Shown here piece by piece: positions 27,376-38,706 of a stretch of DNA of 42,689 nucleotides (the first letter of the stretch is position 1; each line of letters starts with the position of its first letter). The position numbers and the translations under genes are program-made. The DNA is from Colwellia sp. (GTDB lineage: Bacteria; Pseudomonadota; Gammaproteobacteria; Enterobacterales; Alteromonadaceae), in the NCBI RefSeq assembly GCF_013215345.1, contig NZ_JABSOV010000030.1, positions 1 to 42,689 of the forward strand, given 5' to 3'. The notes beneath the pieces are model-generated. The model was not told where the DNA came from and ran no database searches. It was given only the letters and a program-made list of their open reading frames with translations.

Positions 27376-28167
27376 ATGGAAAACATTAATACCACGAAAC
27401 AAGCCTTCGTCGCAGGAGAAGTTGCCCTAGTAGGCGCTGGTCCTGGCGACCCTGATTTACTCACTATTCAAGCTTATCGTTTTATCAAACAAGCAGAAGT
27501 GGTTATTTATGACCGCCTTGTTAGTGAAGAAATAATGGCATTACTACCTAGAAACTGTCAGCAAATATATGTAGGTAAAAAGCAAGCAGATCATAGAGTT
27601 CCGCAAGAAGGTATCAATCAACTTCTGGTTGATAATGCCCTATTGGGTAAAAGAGTAGTACGGTTAAAAGGCGGTGATCCTTTTGTCTTTGGCCGCGGCT
27701 CTGAAGAAGCACAGTTTATATTAAGCCGTGGCGTAGCGTGTCACATTGTGCCTGGTATGACAGCGGCATCAGCTTGCACCAGTTATGCGGGTATCCCATT
27801 AACGCATCGAAAAGTTGCTCGCAGTTGCACCTTTATCACCGGAAATGTGCAAGATAATGGTGCATTAGACTTACCTTGGCAGGCATTAAACGATAAAGAA
27901 CAAACCATTGTTTTTTACATGGGTATAAAAAGCTTACCGACAATTATTGCTCAGCTTACCGCAGCAGGTCGCGATATAAATACGCCAGCAGCATTGATTC
28001 GAAAAGGCACTCATCAAGACCAACAGGTGATAAAAGGCACATTAGCTAATTTAACCGAACTAGTGACCTTACATAAGATAACACCACCTAGTTTAATTGT
28101 TATTGGTGATGTCGTGGGAATATTTGCCAGTGAGCGATTGACTAACTTAGGCTATTTAACGCCTTAA
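27376..28167 (+). CDS. cobA: Uroporphyrinogen-III C-methyltransferase
   Basis: 263 residues from ATG 27376, preceded by AAGAGAG; a TTG five codons upstream is less likely. Motifs of the SUMT family: VALVGAGPGDPDLLT at the N-terminus, VIYDRLVS, RLKGGDPFVFGRG, and VPGMTAASACTSYAGIPLTHR. It adds two methyl groups to uroporphyrinogen III to give precorrin-2, on the way to siroheme (sulfite and nitrite reductase) or cobalamin. It is the stand-alone form, without the CysG dehydrogenase/ferrochelatase domain. No partner genes lie next to it. Confidence 0.92.
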   Translation: MENINTTKQAFVAGEVALVGAGPGDPDLLTIQAYRFIKQAEVVIYDRLVSEEIMALLPRNCQQIYVGKKQADHRVPQEGINQLLVDNALLGKRVVRLKGGDPFVFGRGSEEAQFILSRGVACHIVPGMTAASACTSYAGIPLTHRKVARSCTFITGNVQDNGALDLPWQALNDKEQTIVFYMGIKSLPTIIAQLTAAGRDINTPAALIRKGTHQDQQVIKGTLANLTELVTLHKITPPSLIVIGDVVGIFASERLTNLGYLTP

Positions 28168-28222
28168 GTGCTCGAATAACAGTACTCGATAATCCCTAGC
28201 TAATGACTACTGAGCTAATATC

Positions 28223-28269
28223 AAAAAAGGCTTATGATGAATATTTTACTATTCGTCATAAGCCTTTTT
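28223..28269. terminator. Bidirectional terminator cobA / rhlE-like gene
   Basis: AAAAAAGGCTTATGATGAATA pairs in its last 15 bases with TATTCGTCATAAGCC, one mismatch, with loop TTTTAC; a T-run follows on both strands. It lies between the two convergent stops. Confidence 0.9.
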
Positions 28270-28298
28270 CTTTATCTATTAAGAAGTTCTAATTAGAA

Positions 28299-29711
28299 CT
28301 AGCTATTATTTGTACGTCTAGGTCTACGAGGCTTAGGCCCTGTACCGTCATATTCAGGCTTTTTACGTCTAGATGAGTCGTTACCTGATTTTGTGTTATT
28401 TCTACCGGTATTATTGCCGCTAGCATTGCCACCTGAGCGTTGACCATCTTTATGCTCAACTCGACCTCTACCACGTCCTGAATTCTGACTTGGTTTAGAT
28501 TTTGGCGGTCTACCTGTTCTTAAAGGTTTGATCTCACGTGATTCACCTAATTCATTGGCAGGTATAAACTTATCAATAACTTTTCGTTCGATGTGCTGCT
28601 GAATAACATGTTCAATGCCCCACAATAAGTCTAACTCATCGGCACAAACTAATGACAATGCTTGTCCAGTATTACCGGCACGGGCTGTACGGCCAATACG
28701 ATGCACATAATCCTCAGGAACATTCGGTAAATCAAAGTTAACCACTTGTGGTAATAAATCAATATCAATACCACGGGCAGCAATATCGGTTGCCACAAGT
28801 ACTTTTACCGAGCCATCTTTAAAGGCAGCAAGGGCCTTAGTACGCGCTCCTTGGCTTTTATTACCATGGATAGCCGCCGCAGTTAAGCCTTCAGCTTCAA
28901 GATGCTTAGTTAGCTTGTTTGCACCATGTTTGGTTTTAGTGAAAACCAACACTTGTTGCCAGTTATTTTCTTGTATTAAATGCGTTAATACCGCTGGTTT
29001 ACGTTTTTTATCAACGGCCATCAACCATTGAGTGACTTTTTCAGCCGTGCTATTTTCAGCATCTACCGAAATCTCTAAAGGGTTATTGACTAAACCTTTA
29101 GCTAAAGCGCGGATTTCAGGAGAGAAAGTTGCCGAGAACAATAAGTTTTGACGGCCTTTTGGTAGCACTGCGATAAGCTTTTTAATATCGCGAATAAAGC
29201 CCATATCTAACATACGATCGGCTTCATCAAGAATGAACACTTCAAGTTGACTAAATTTTACCGCTCTTTGATTGTATAAATCGAGTAAACGTCCTGGTGT
29301 TGCCACAAGTACATCAACGCCTTGGCGAAGTCTCGTTATTTGTGGGTTAATTTTCACGCCACCAAAAACTACCATTGAGTGTAAATTTAAATACTTACCA
29401 TAGGTCTCTATGCTTTCGTGGATTTGCGCTGCTAGTTCACGCGTAGGCGTAAGTATTAATGCTCTTACGTTGTTTGATGCAACTTTATTGCCTTTGTTAG
29501 TAGAAAGGCGCTGTAATAGCGGTAAAGTAAATCCTGCTGTTTTACCGGTACCCGTTTGTGCTGCAGCCATAATATCGCGTCCGGAAAGAACTGCTGGAAT
29601 AGCTTGCGCTTGAATAGGAGATGGCGTTTCATAACCCTTATCACGCACTGCTTTTAGTAATGGCTCAGATAAACCTAAATCAGTAAACTTGGTTGTCGGG
29701 GTATCGCTCAT
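28299..29711 (-). CDS. rhlE: DEAD-box RNA helicase, RhlE type
   Basis: 470 residues from the ATG at 29711, chosen because AAGAGA lies just before it; a TTG 8 codons upstream is weaker. Helicase motifs in order: Q motif ([10 protein letters not shown]), [32 protein letters not shown] region, [12 protein letters not shown] and [10 protein letters not shown]. The C-terminus (about 385-470) is basic and rich in Arg, Gly, Asn and Ser, an RNA-binding tail. Such helicases act in ribosome assembly and RNA turnover and are often numerous in cold-adapted bacteria. The exact subfamily (RhlE versus others) rests on the Q motif region and is not certain. Confidence 0.88.
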   Translation of the reverse strand: MSDTPTTKFTDLGLSEPLLKAVRDKGYETPSPIQAQAIPAVLSGRDIMAAAQTGTGKTAGFTLPLLQRLSTNKGNKVASNNVRALILTPTRELAAQIHESIETYGKYLNLHSMVVFGGVKINPQITRLRQGVDVLVATPGRLLDLYNQRAVKFSQLEVFILDEADRMLDMGFIRDIKKLIAVLPKGRQNLLFSATFSPEIRALAKGLVNNPLEISVDAENSTAEKVTQWLMAVDKKRKPAVLTHLIQENNWQQVLVFTKTKHGANKLTKHLEAEGLTAAAIHGNKSQGARTKALAAFKDGSVKVLVATDIAARGIDIDLLPQVVNFDLPNVPEDYVHRIGRTARAGNTGQALSLVCADELDLLWGIEHVIQQHIERKVIDKFIPANELGESREIKPLRTGRPPKSKPSQNSGRGRGRVEHKDGQRSGGNASGNNTGRNNTKSGNDSSRRKKPEYDGTGPKPRRPRRTNNS

Positions 29712-29833
29712 AAGAATCTCTTTAGTAAATAGCAAATACTGACAGCGGGATGAAAATGTTGGCAGTATGAAGGGGCGGCAGCATACAGTAAGGTTAATAC
29801 CAAGTCTATGAAGTTATCTCTCACTCAGCTAGA

Positions 29834-30150
29834 TATATACCCAAACAACCTCAAGGTGCAGGATTCAGCTGGAATTAGAAACGTATTTAGGCAAGGCATT
29901 GATTGAAGACAATGGTTACTCAGGAGAATATGCTCCTGCATTCTCTAAGAAGCGACATCCATGTAGCGTCCTTATCGAAATCAATAACGATGGATAAAAC
30001 GTTTCTAAACCAGCCCTAGGGTGCGTATGAGCAAATAATATTCATCGTTGCGTATGTAATTAAGGGGATGACCATTAATGAAATATGCGCCTTGATTATG
30101 AATCGCTCTTCCGCCCTGAAACGAGCATCTTGAAGTAGCTTGGCTATATA
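29834..30150. mobile_element. MITE-like element with imperfect terminal inverted repeats
   Basis: Left end TATATACCCAAACAACCTCA and on to 29859 is matched by the reverse complement of the right end (30125-30150) at about 20 of 26 positions. A second, inner inverted repeat is clear: GCTGGAATTAGAAACGT (29868-29884) versus ACGTTTCTAAACCAGC (29999-30014). Between them ATTGATT and AATCAAT pair again, so the left two thirds forms one long palindrome. No transposase is encoded. It looks like a degenerate member of a non-autonomous repeat family. Confidence 0.65.
30018..30117. mobile_element. Possible 100-bp insertion inside the MITE-like element
   Basis: The palindromic layout is interrupted between GCCCT at 30013-30017 and GCCCT at 30113-30117. 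Removing one copy and the bases between them would join the inner repeat arm to the right terminal repeat directly. The inserted DNA has two GCGTATG direct repeats and an imperfect inverted repeat, and no coding region. Confidence 0.4.
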
Positions 30151-30193
30151 CCTGTTATGGCTGAATTCTGCAGCTTCAGGTCGAACAGGTATA
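30147..30193. repeat. Hairpin next to the MITE-like element
   Basis: TATACCTGTT (30147-30156) pairs perfectly with AACAGGTATA (30184-30193); inside, CTGAA pairs with TTCAG. The total length is 47 nt. It overlaps the right end of the neighbouring element by 4 bases. No T-run follows. Confidence 0.6.
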
Positions 30194-30236
30194 AATAGTT
30201 TCTGTAAGTGTAGTGCAAAATAAATAGGCTAAAAAT

Positions 30237-30271
30237 AAAAAAACCGAGCAACTTTCGTTACTCGGCTTTTT
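30237..30271 (-). terminator. secDF operon terminator
   Basis: On the minus strand CCGAGTAAC pairs with GTTGCTCGG (one A-C mismatch, loop GAAA-like), followed by seven T. It lies about 25 nt after the secF stop. Confidence 0.85.
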
Positions 30272-30292
30272 ATTATCATTTAACAATAATGC

Positions 30293-31240
30293 TTAAGGCA
30301 TCATAGCCTCTTGATCAGCACCTTCTTTTTCAATCACTTCCGGTATCAAGTCTTCTCTTGAAATACCTAAGCCTAATGCCACTAACGAAGCAACATAAAT
30401 TGATGAGTAAGTACCAACAAAAACACCAAATAATAATGCCGTAGCAAAACCGTGAATTAGCTCTCCACCTCTAAAGAATAAAGCCGCCAATACTAATAAG
30501 GTTGTTATTGAAGTAATAAAGGTACGGCTCAAGGTTTGTGTTAAGGAGATATTAATCACTTCTTCAGCTTCTGTATTTCGTATTTTCCTAAAGTTTTCAC
30601 GAATACGGTCCGAAACAACAATGGTATCGTTAAGAGAGTAACCAATAACCGCTAATATGGCCGCCAGTACCGTAAGATCGAACTCTAATTTTAAAATAGA
30701 GAATAAACCTAGAGTTAATAACACATCGTGAAATAAAGCCACTACTGAGCCAACGGCAAAGCGCCATTCAAAACGAAAGGCAACATACATAAGTATGCAT
30801 ATAAGGGCCGTTAACATGGCTAAACCGCCCTGTTCAGCTAACTCGTCACCAACGCTGGCACCAACATACTCGATACGACGCATATCAACTTTCTGCCCTG
30901 AGCCAGACTCTAAAAGAGCCAAGATTTCATTGCCAAGCATTTCAGCTTTTACATCTTCACGTAAACCAAGGCGAATTACCACATCACGGCTGCTGCCGTA
31001 AAATTGTACTTTGGCATCAGCAAAACCATTATCAGTCATTACTTGGCGTATTATCTTTAAATCAGCGGGTTGTTCAAAACCGACCTCAATCAAGGTGCCA
31101 CCAGTAAAATCTAAACCAAAGTTTAGTTTATTGGTTGCTAGTGAGACAATTGAAGCAATCATCAATATTGCACTAAATACCATGGCTATCTTGCGATAGC
31201 TCATAAAATTGACAGTTTCTTTTAAGTGTAAAATTTGCAT
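30293..31240 (-). CDS. secF: Protein translocase subunit SecF
   Basis: 315 residues with six membrane segments. TM1 is near 18-36, followed by the first periplasmic domain beginning FGLDFTGGTLIEVGF. The conserved SecF block in the C-terminal half includes GYSLNDTIVVSDRIREN and ALFFRGGELIHGFA. With SecD it uses the proton gradient to help pull proteins across the inner membrane. It starts 18 nt after secD; AGGA lies 9-10 nt before the start. Confidence 0.95.
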   Translation of the reverse strand: MQILHLKETVNFMSYRKIAMVFSAILMIASIVSLATNKLNFGLDFTGGTLIEVGFEQPADLKIIRQVMTDNGFADAKVQFYGSSRDVVIRLGLREDVKAEMLGNEILALLESGSGQKVDMRRIEYVGASVGDELAEQGGLAMLTALICILMYVAFRFEWRFAVGSVVALFHDVLLTLGLFSILKLEFDLTVLAAILAVIGYSLNDTIVVSDRIRENFRKIRNTEAEEVINISLTQTLSRTFITSITTLLVLAALFFRGGELIHGFATALLFGVFVGTYSSIYVASLVALGLGISREDLIPEVIEKEGADQEAMMP

Positions 31241-31258
31241 AATTTATCGTTCCTGTCT

Positions 31259-33106
31259 TTATATAGGTAATTTATCAAGGCGTTTACCGCCCCAAATAGC
31301 ATTAACGACTGCGCGAGTACCAATAACAGAAGTAAACATTGAAGTGATAATACCGATAGACAAGGTGATTGCGAAACCTTTAACAGGTCCGGTGCCAATC
31401 GCATATAAAATCACTGCGGCGATTAAAGTGGTAATGTTCGCATCGATGATAGTAGAAAACGCGGCATCATAACCTTGATGAATAGCTTGCTGAATTGTCT
31501 TACCTTCGCGTATTTCTTCTCTAATACGCTCAAATATCAGTACATTAGCATCAACGGCCATACCTACAGTTAATACTATACCCGCCATACCAGGTAAGGT
31601 TAAAGTCGCACCTGGCATCAATGACATTATGCCAACAATTAATACTAAGTTTGCCGCCAGTGCCAAATTAGCAACAACACCAAAAGCACGGTAGTAAATA
31701 ATCATAAAGATAAAGACTAAAGCAAAACCCAACATAATGGCTTCAAAGCCAAGTCGTACGTTTTCAGCACCTAATGTAGGACCTACAGTACGCTCTTCAA
31801 CGATAGTAATTGGCGCAATTAAGGCACCAGCACGTAATAATAACGCTAAGTTATGTGCTTCGGCTGGGCTGCCAGCACCCGTAATGCGAAAGCTTTTACC
31901 TAAACGTGATTGAATTGTCGCAATAGAGATGATCTCTTGGACTTTTTCAAAAATAATATTACCTTCGGCGTCACGTTTACCGGTAGGTTTATATTCAATA
32001 AATACCGTTGCCATTGGTTTACCAATATTACTTTTGGTGCCATTGGACATTTTTGAGCCACCAGCACTATCCAGTGAAATATTTACTTGTGGACGTGAGT
32101 ATTCATCAAAGCCTGATTTTGCATCAGTAATATGATCACCCGTTAACATCACGCGTTTTTTCAATAAGCTCGGTCGACCATCTTTATCTCTCAATAAAAT
32201 AGAATTTGCCGGTATGCGACCGTTTATCGCATTAGCTAAATCACCTTCGGTATCGACTAAGCGAAATTCAATAGTTGCCGTGGCATTAAGTATTTCTTTT
32301 GCTTTAGCGGTATCTTGTACACCGGGTAATTCGATAACAATGTGTTTTTTACCTTGGCGCTGCACTAATGGCTCAGCCACACCTAGCTCATTAACACGAT
32401 TACGAATAATAGTAATGTTTTGTGCCAAGGCATAATCACGAATTTCTTTCAGCTTTTGCTCGGTCATTTTCGCGGTAAGCGTTAACTTATCGTCATCCGT
32501 TTTTATCAATAAATCACGGTAACGTTTTTCCAGTAGTGATTCTGCCGCGTCTAGATCGGCAACTTTCCGGAAAATAACCACAATGCCATTATTGCTTTCT
32601 TTTACACTGCGGTAGCGAATTTTTTCATTACGTAAATCACCACGGAAATCACTTACCATGCTGGTTTTAGCTTTATTAATGGCTTCTTTCATGTTCACTT
32701 CCATCAAGAAGCTAACACCACCACTTAAATCTAAACCTAACTTCATTGGCATACCGCCAATGGCCGCTAACCAATCCGGTGTATTAGGCGTTAAGTTAAG
32801 TGCTACTGAGAATTTTTTACCTAAGCTATCGTCCAATACATCACGGGCTTTAAGCTGGTCTTCGGTATTTTTAAAGCGCGTTAATACTTGGCCATTTTCT
32901 AATACGATACTGTCGAAACTAAGGTTACTTGCTTCTAAATGTGCTCTGATATTATCAAGAGTTGCGGCATCAGCTTCAACGCCACGTAATCCTGAGACTT
33001 GCACTGCAGGTGATTCACCATATAAGTTTGGTGTGGCATAGAGCGCACCTAAGGCGACAATAAATGCCACCATTAGTGTTTTCCATAAAGGGTATTTGTT
33101 TAACAC
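31259..33106 (-). CDS. secD: Protein translocase subunit SecD
   Basis: 615 residues (E. coli 615). TM1 is at about 8-25. The large periplasmic domain contains [17 protein letters not shown] and the P1 subdomain (about 120-440). Five further membrane segments follow from about 450, with the conserved [17 protein letters not shown]. Forms the SecDF-YajC complex. It lies 303 bp downstream of yajC; most of that spacer is repeat sequence. Confidence 0.96.
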   Translation of the reverse strand: MLNKYPLWKTLMVAFIVALGALYATPNLYGESPAVQVSGLRGVEADAATLDNIRAHLEASNLSFDSIVLENGQVLTRFKNTEDQLKARDVLDDSLGKKFSVALNLTPNTPDWLAAIGGMPMKLGLDLSGGVSFLMEVNMKEAINKAKTSMVSDFRGDLRNEKIRYRSVKESNNGIVVIFRKVADLDAAESLLEKRYRDLLIKTDDDKLTLTAKMTEQKLKEIRDYALAQNITIIRNRVNELGVAEPLVQRQGKKHIVIELPGVQDTAKAKEILNATATIEFRLVDTEGDLANAINGRIPANSILLRDKDGRPSLLKKRVMLTGDHITDAKSGFDEYSRPQVNISLDSAGGSKMSNGTKSNIGKPMATVFIEYKPTGKRDAEGNIIFEKVQEIISIATIQSRLGKSFRITGAGSPAEAHNLALLLRAGALIAPITIVEERTVGPTLGAENVRLGFEAIMLGFALVFIFMIIYYRAFGVVANLALAANLVLIVGIMSLMPGATLTLPGMAGIVLTVGMAVDANVLIFERIREEIREGKTIQQAIHQGYDAAFSTIIDANITTLIAAVILYAIGTGPVKGFAITLSIGIITSMFTSVIGTRAVVNAIWGGKRLDKLPI

Positions 33107-33276
33107 AATCTGTCCTTTTAAATTTATAGCAATCTCACTAAATTACTGTCCCTTTGTGCGGGTTAAAATACGCACAAAAAGTCCACGAATTTAATGAAAA
33201 TGCTATTACTGTTCGCGCGAACAAAACTGTTGTAAAACAAGCTGCCCACTCTACTAAACTTAACTCTTGATAGCTT

Positions 33277-33315
33277 TTAGCTAAGAACTATGTGTAATTT
33301 ATAGTTCTTAGCTAA
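33277..33315. repeat. Perfect 15-bp hairpin in the yajC-secD spacer
   Basis: TTAGCTAAGAACTAT (33277-33291) and its exact complement ATAGTTCTTAGCTAA (33301-33315) with a 9-nt loop. It directly adjoins repeat copy B. A weaker hairpin (ACTAGCTG / CAGTTAGT, 42076-42109) sits in the same place next to copy C, so it may be part of the same element. No T-run follows on either strand. Confidence 0.8.
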
Positions 33316-33320
33316 GTTAG

Positions 33321-33394
33321 TTGGCTTTAGTTCAAAGAAAAAGCACAGAGTTGACGCATGTCAATGAGTACTTTTGATGAAGAAATGAAGCCAA
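33321..33394. repeat. Dispersed palindromic repeat, copy B
   Basis: Outer inverted repeat TTGGCTT (33321-33327) / AAGCCAA (33388-33394) around the shared core GAGTTGACGCATGTCAATGA. Relative to copy C the outer stem has C-G where copy C has T-A, and the inner stem has A-T (GCAC/GTAC) where copies A and C have G-C. The flank ATAACAAAGA is shared with copy C. Confidence 0.85.
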
Positions 33395-33409
33395 ATAACA
33401 AAGATAAAG

Positions 33410-33742
33410 CTATAAAGACTTCATTGTGCCTTTTGGAAGTACTGCGTTGATTGCGCCTTTTTGTACTGTTACTTCAGTACCTTCACTAATGCTAACAACA
33501 ATAAAGTCTTTTTCATCAGATACTTTAACGATTTTACCAACAATACCGCCTTGTGTTAGCACTTCATCGCCTTTCGCTAATGAAGACATTAAACCTTTAT
33601 GCTCTTTTACACGTTTAGCTTGTGGACGGTAGATCATGAAAAAGAATACCAAACCAAAAACGGCTAGCATAATGATCATTTCCATTCCGCCACCGGCTGG
33701 TGCTCCGTCTGCGGCATGGGCTGTACTGATAAATAAACTCAT
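33410..33742 (-). CDS. yajC: Sec translocon accessory protein YajC
   Basis: 110 residues. One membrane segment at about 20-39 (MEMIIMLAVFGLVFFFMIY), followed by the conserved RPQAKRVKEHKGLMSSLAKG and a small cytoplasmic beta domain (GDEVLTQGGIVGKIVKV). Part of the SecDF-YajC complex in the inner membrane. It lies between tgt and secD in the usual order. Confidence 0.95.
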   Translation of the reverse strand: MSLFISTAHAADGAPAGGGMEMIIMLAVFGLVFFFMIYRPQAKRVKEHKGLMSSLAKGDEVLTQGGIVGKIVKVSDEKDFIVVSISEGTEVTVQKGAINAVLPKGTMKSL

Positions 33743-33868
33743 AAACTTACTTCCTTACTTCTTATTTTAATTAATTAGTTAGTAACTTTTCACTTTCGAC
33801 AAGTTACTGGATTCTTTAAATATTTTAATTACTCGCTAAATAACCGAGCTTAAAATTAATTTTTAACG

Positions 33869-35038
<1,170 letters not shown>

Positions 35039-35156
35039 TCACCCACTAGCAAAACAGGCTGGCGGTGTTTGGGTTTAAAATAATATTTAAAATTAATTTT
35101 CGCTATAACTCAGCGTATTGCTGAGCTATAGCGTTTAGTATTTACTTAACTCTTAT

Positions 35157-36254
35157 TTAGTCAGCTTCTTTTATCTTTTGTTTAGTTAAGAACATAGCAT
35201 CACCATAACTAAAAAATCGGTATTCTTTATCTATAGCGTGTTGGTAAGCTGGCATTATATGGTCATAACCAGAAAAGGCACTAACCAGCATCAATAAAGT
35301 TGACTCTGATAAGTGAAAGTTAGTCACTAAAGCATCGATGATTTGAAATTGATAACCTGGGGTGATGAATATATCGGTATCACCATAAAAAGCACCTAAG
35401 GCTTCGCCTTTATCTTTAGAAGCTTTTGCCGCACTTTCAAGAGAACGTACTGAGGTTGTGCCAACCGCAACAACTCTACCACCCGCTGCTTTGGTTTTTG
35501 CTATCTGGGTAACCACTTTATCTGATACTTCAACGTATTCCGCGTGCATAATATGATCGGCAATCTCGTCAACTTTTACCGGTTGAAACGTACCTGCGCC
35601 GACGTGCAAGGTAACAAAAGCTAACTCAACGCCCTTGGCTTTAATTTTTTCTAACAGAGCATTATCAAAATGTAAGCCAGCTGTTGGCGCGGCAACCGCA
35701 CCAGGCTTTTCATTGTAAACTGTTTGATAACGCTCTTTATCACTGTCTTCATCAGGTCGGTCAATATAAGGTGGCAGTGGCATATGTCCAATTTCATCTA
35801 AAACATCTAACACTGATTGACCATCAGCAAATTTAAGCTCAAAAAGTGCACCGTGACGGGCAACCATAGTTGCTTTAAATTTAACGGCACTATCGTCATT
35901 GCCAAGCTCATTACCTTGCTCTCTACATAGGTAAAGTTCATTGCCTACTTTGGGTGATTTACTGGCACGAATATGAGCAAGGGCGGTATTTTGATCAATA
36001 ATGCGCTCAATCAAAACCTCAATTTTACCACCACTGGCTTTTCGGCCAAACATTCTGGCCGGGATCACACGAGTGTTATTAAAAACGAGTAAATCACCTG
36101 AATTTAATTGCGCTACTATATCGGTAAAAACACCATCGGTTATCGCACCAGAATCACCATTTAAGGTCATTAAACGGCTAGCAGTGCGCTCGGTTTTAGG
36201 GTAACGAGCAATAAGGGCATCGGGTAAATTGAAAGAAAAGTCTGAAACACGCAT
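35157..36254 (-). CDS. queA: S-adenosylmethionine:tRNA ribosyltransferase-isomerase
   Basis: 365 residues. Begins [19 protein letters not shown], typical of the family, with [42 protein letters not shown] and [15 protein letters not shown]. It transfers the ribose part of SAM to preQ1 in tRNA to make epoxyqueuosine. First gene of the queA-tgt-yajC-secD-secF cluster; divergent from aceK with a 277-bp spacer. Confidence 0.96.
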   Translation of the reverse strand: MRVSDFSFNLPDALIARYPKTERTASRLMTLNGDSGAITDGVFTDIVAQLNSGDLLVFNNTRVIPARMFGRKASGGKIEVLIERIIDQNTALAHIRASKSPKVGNELYLCREQGNELGNDDSAVKFKATMVARHGALFELKFADGQSVLDVLDEIGHMPLPPYIDRPDEDSDKERYQTVYNEKPGAVAAPTAGLHFDNALLEKIKAKGVELAFVTLHVGAGTFQPVKVDEIADHIMHAEYVEVSDKVVTQIAKTKAAGGRVVAVGTTSVRSLESAAKASKDKGEALGAFYGDTDIFITPGYQFQIIDALVTNFHLSESTLLMLVSAFSGYDHIMPAYQHAIDKEYRFFSYGDAMFLTKQKIKEAD

Positions 36255-36531
36255 GATATTGGCTATTTTTCTGGCTTAAAAAAAGGCGTAATTTTAGAGC
36301 TGCACGCCCTTGATAGCAAGTTAATTCGCCACTTTTACATCTTAAGCCTAGCCTTAGTAGCAAAGAACCGTCGACAAAGTTGTATTGAAGCACCATTATT
36401 ACCAGTGATAACCAGTATTTATCAAAATAATCTCGACAATAAGGCTTTTAGTGTATGTTGGTAAATCATGCATTATTGATATGAACTTTATACAAGCCTG
36501 ATTTAATACTGACTAAAGAGTTATTTGCCAT

Positions 36532-38301
36532 ATGAAAGATGAACTTGCCTTTACTATAGCCAACACCATTATTAGTGGCTTTGAACGCCATGTTGCACTG
36601 TTCACTGAGATTACTCAATCAGCCAGAGAGCGATTTCAACAATGCCAATGGCATGAAGTGCACCGCTCTGCCAGAGCGAGAACTAATTTTTATGACGAAC
36701 GAGTAACAGAAAGCTGCAGCGTTATTAAAGAAGACTTCAATATTAGCGATCTAGATGATGCTTTGTGGCAAGAGGTTAAAACAGTTTATTCAGATTTATT
36801 ATCTAATCATAAACAACCCGAGTTAGCGGAAACTTTCTACAATTCGGTCTTTTGTCACTTATTCGAGCGCAAGTATTATCACAATGATTATATTTTTGTA
36901 GAAAGTACTGCCCATCGCCTTGATGAGAAAGAAGTTCCAAAGATCTACACCTCTTATCGACCACAAGCACTAGGTTTAAAACAAACTATTTGTGACATTA
37001 TGAATAGTCATAGAACTGTAATCCCCTTTGAAGATCTAGACCGTGATGTTGATGCACTTATTAATGCCTTTCGCCGCAAAGCTCATAAAACCATGGTAAA
37101 ATTAGAAGATTTACAGTTTGATATCCTCAACTTTACTTTTTATCGTAATAAAGGTGCCTACTTAATTGGTCGGGTGTTATCGCCCGCAGGAGAAACCCCC
37201 TTTATTGTTGCGGTACTTAACAACGAGAAAGGCGGTTTATATATAGATGCATTACTGACTACCAGCGAAAACATGGCGGTGGTATTTGGTTTTGCCCGTG
37301 CTTACTTTTTTGTTGATTGCCAGCATCCGTATGCGCTGGTTAATTTCTTACAGGGGTTAATGCCTCATAAAACCAAGGCTGATTTATATTCTGCCATCGG
37401 TTTTCACAAACAGGGCAAGACCCAATTTTATCGAGACTTTCTCAATCACCTTGAAGACAGTAACGACCAATTTGAATTAGCTGCCGGTATTAAAGGCATG
37501 GTGATGTCAGTATTTACCCTGCCCTCTTATCCTTATGTATTCAAAATAATCAAAGATAAATTTTCCCCCAGTAAAAACATGACCAAGAAAGATGTAAAGG
37601 GAAAATACCGCTTAGTGAAACTACACGACAGAGTGGGTCGCATGGCTGATACCATGGAGTATTCTGAAGTCGCTTTTCCTAAAGCGCGCTTTAACAATGA
37701 ACTGTTAGCGGAGCTGAAAAAAGTTGCTTCTTCCATTATTCGTTATGAAGGTGAAGGCGAGAATGAGCTTCTTATCATTGAGCATTTATATATAGAACGT
37801 CGCATGGTGCCACTCAATTTATACCTGATGGATGCGCTTAAAAATAAAAAACAAGATGAAATAAATGACGCCATGTTTGGTTACGGCGAAGCCATTAAAC
37901 AACTGATTTCTGCCGATATATTTCCGGGTGACATGTTACTGAAGAACTTTGGTGTCACTCGTCATGGCCGGGTTATTTTTTATGATTATGATGAAATCAC
38001 CTATATGGACCAAGTTAACTTTCGGGTAAAACCTAAAGCGGTCACTGAAGAACAAATGTATGCTGCTGAGCCTTGGTACAGTGTAATGCCTGGTGATATG
38101 TTCCCTGAAGAGATAGCAACTTTTGCTTTGGCCAATCCAAGCTATTTAAAAGCCTTTAAAATACATCATCAAGATTTACTTACACCAACCTATTGGCAAC
38201 AATGCCAACAAGATGTCGCTAATGGTATTTATAAAGATGTTTTTCCTTATCCCGATAAATACCGTCTTTGTCATCAAGGCTTTAGCAGCGAGTTAAAGTA
38301 A
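36532..38301 (+). CDS. aceK: Isocitrate dehydrogenase kinase/phosphatase AceK
   Basis: 589 residues (E. coli 578). An N-terminal regulatory domain is followed by an atypical protein kinase domain from about residue 310: PYVFKIIKDKFSPSKNMTK holds the ATP lysine, and the catalytic loop region has GDMLLKNFGVTRHGRVIFYD with DYDEITYMD as the DFG equivalent. It switches isocitrate dehydrogenase off by phosphorylation so that carbon enters the glyoxylate bypass. In E. coli it is in the aceBAK operon; here it stands alone, so it is regulated apart from aceA and aceB. The ribosome binding site is weak. Confidence 0.95.
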   Translation: MKDELAFTIANTIISGFERHVALFTEITQSARERFQQCQWHEVHRSARARTNFYDERVTESCSVIKEDFNISDLDDALWQEVKTVYSDLLSNHKQPELAETFYNSVFCHLFERKYYHNDYIFVESTAHRLDEKEVPKIYTSYRPQALGLKQTICDIMNSHRTVIPFEDLDRDVDALINAFRRKAHKTMVKLEDLQFDILNFTFYRNKGAYLIGRVLSPAGETPFIVAVLNNEKGGLYIDALLTTSENMAVVFGFARAYFFVDCQHPYALVNFLQGLMPHKTKADLYSAIGFHKQGKTQFYRDFLNHLEDSNDQFELAAGIKGMVMSVFTLPSYPYVFKIIKDKFSPSKNMTKKDVKGKYRLVKLHDRVGRMADTMEYSEVAFPKARFNNELLAELKKVASSIIRYEGEGENELLIIEHLYIERRMVPLNLYLMDALKNKKQDEINDAMFGYGEAIKQLISADIFPGDMLLKNFGVTRHGRVIFYDYDEITYMDQVNFRVKPKAVTEEQMYAAEPWYSVMPGDMFPEEIATFALANPSYLKAFKIHHQDLLTPTYWQQCQQDVANGIYKDVFPYPDKYRLCHQGFSSELK

Positions 38302-38420
38302 TTTAGCTGGTGTTAACTGCACCATAAAATAAAAAAAGCTACAGACTGGCTACTTTACTACCAGTTTGTTGGTAAATTAGCCGAACAGACGCGATTTAGT
38401 AAAAAGATGAACATTAGGGC

Positions 38421-38448
38421 TTTACCTTTTAACCTGCATCAGTATAAT
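38421..38448 (+). promoter_or_regulatory. tRNA-Trp promoter
   Basis: -35 TTTACC (38421-38426), 16-nt spacer, -10 TATAAT (38443-38448). The mature tRNA begins 14 nt later, leaving a leader of only about 7 nt. Confidence 0.7.
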
Positions 38449-38461
38449 TCGAATCTGTTGC

Positions 38462-38538
38462 AGGGGTGTAGTTCCAATTGGTAGAACAGCGGTCTCCAAA
38501 ACCGATGGTTGGGAGTTCGAGTCTCTCCACCCCTGCCA
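38462..38538 (+). tRNA. trpT: tRNA-Trp (anticodon CCA)
   Basis: 77 nt with encoded CCA. Acceptor stem AGGGGTG/CACCCCT, D stem GTTC/GAAC, anticodon loop CTCCAAA, T arm GGGAG-TTCGAGT-CTCTC. The anticodon stem is GCGGT/ACCGA, so its outermost pair (27-43) is a G-A mismatch. The D stem has A at position 24, making a U11-A24 pair where E. coli tRNA-Trp has U11-G24. The gene stands alone between aceK and holD. Confidence 0.97.
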
Positions 38539-38706
38539 TTTTCTCTTCCAGTATATCTTTATATTTCTTTATCCATATTCCAAAAAATCTTTCGCTAATA
38601 TATTCCCAGAATTAATTTATCTGCTGTTCGTTAACAGCGAATTCTGTCATTATATTCAGCCTTAAATCATACCTAGCTAATGAGCATTCACTGATGAGCT
38701 TTACTA

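Larger units (their letters stand above)
29712..30292. other. Spacer of 581 bp holding a mobile-type repeat
   Basis: Between the start of the helicase gene and the end of secF, both on the minus strand. Most of it is taken up by a miniature inverted-repeat element (29834-30150), an adjoining hairpin (30147-30193) and the secF terminator. I see no plausible coding region. Confidence 0.7.
33107..33409. other. yajC-secD spacer, 303 bp
   Basis: Unusually long for this operon. It holds a perfect 15-bp hairpin (33277-33315) and copy B of the dispersed repeat (33321-33394). The part next to secD (33107-33250) has no recognisable feature except the likely secD ribosome binding site AAAGGACAG. Confidence 0.6.

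Noticed and set aside
29881-30120. Coding remnant of a transposase inside the MITE-like element
   Set aside because: All frames are short and interrupted, and the sequence is explained better by inverted repeats than by coding.
31222-31404. Short open frame overlapping the 3' end of secD and the start of secF
   Set aside because: It is an out-of-frame shadow of the secD C-terminus with no ribosome binding site or family resemblance.
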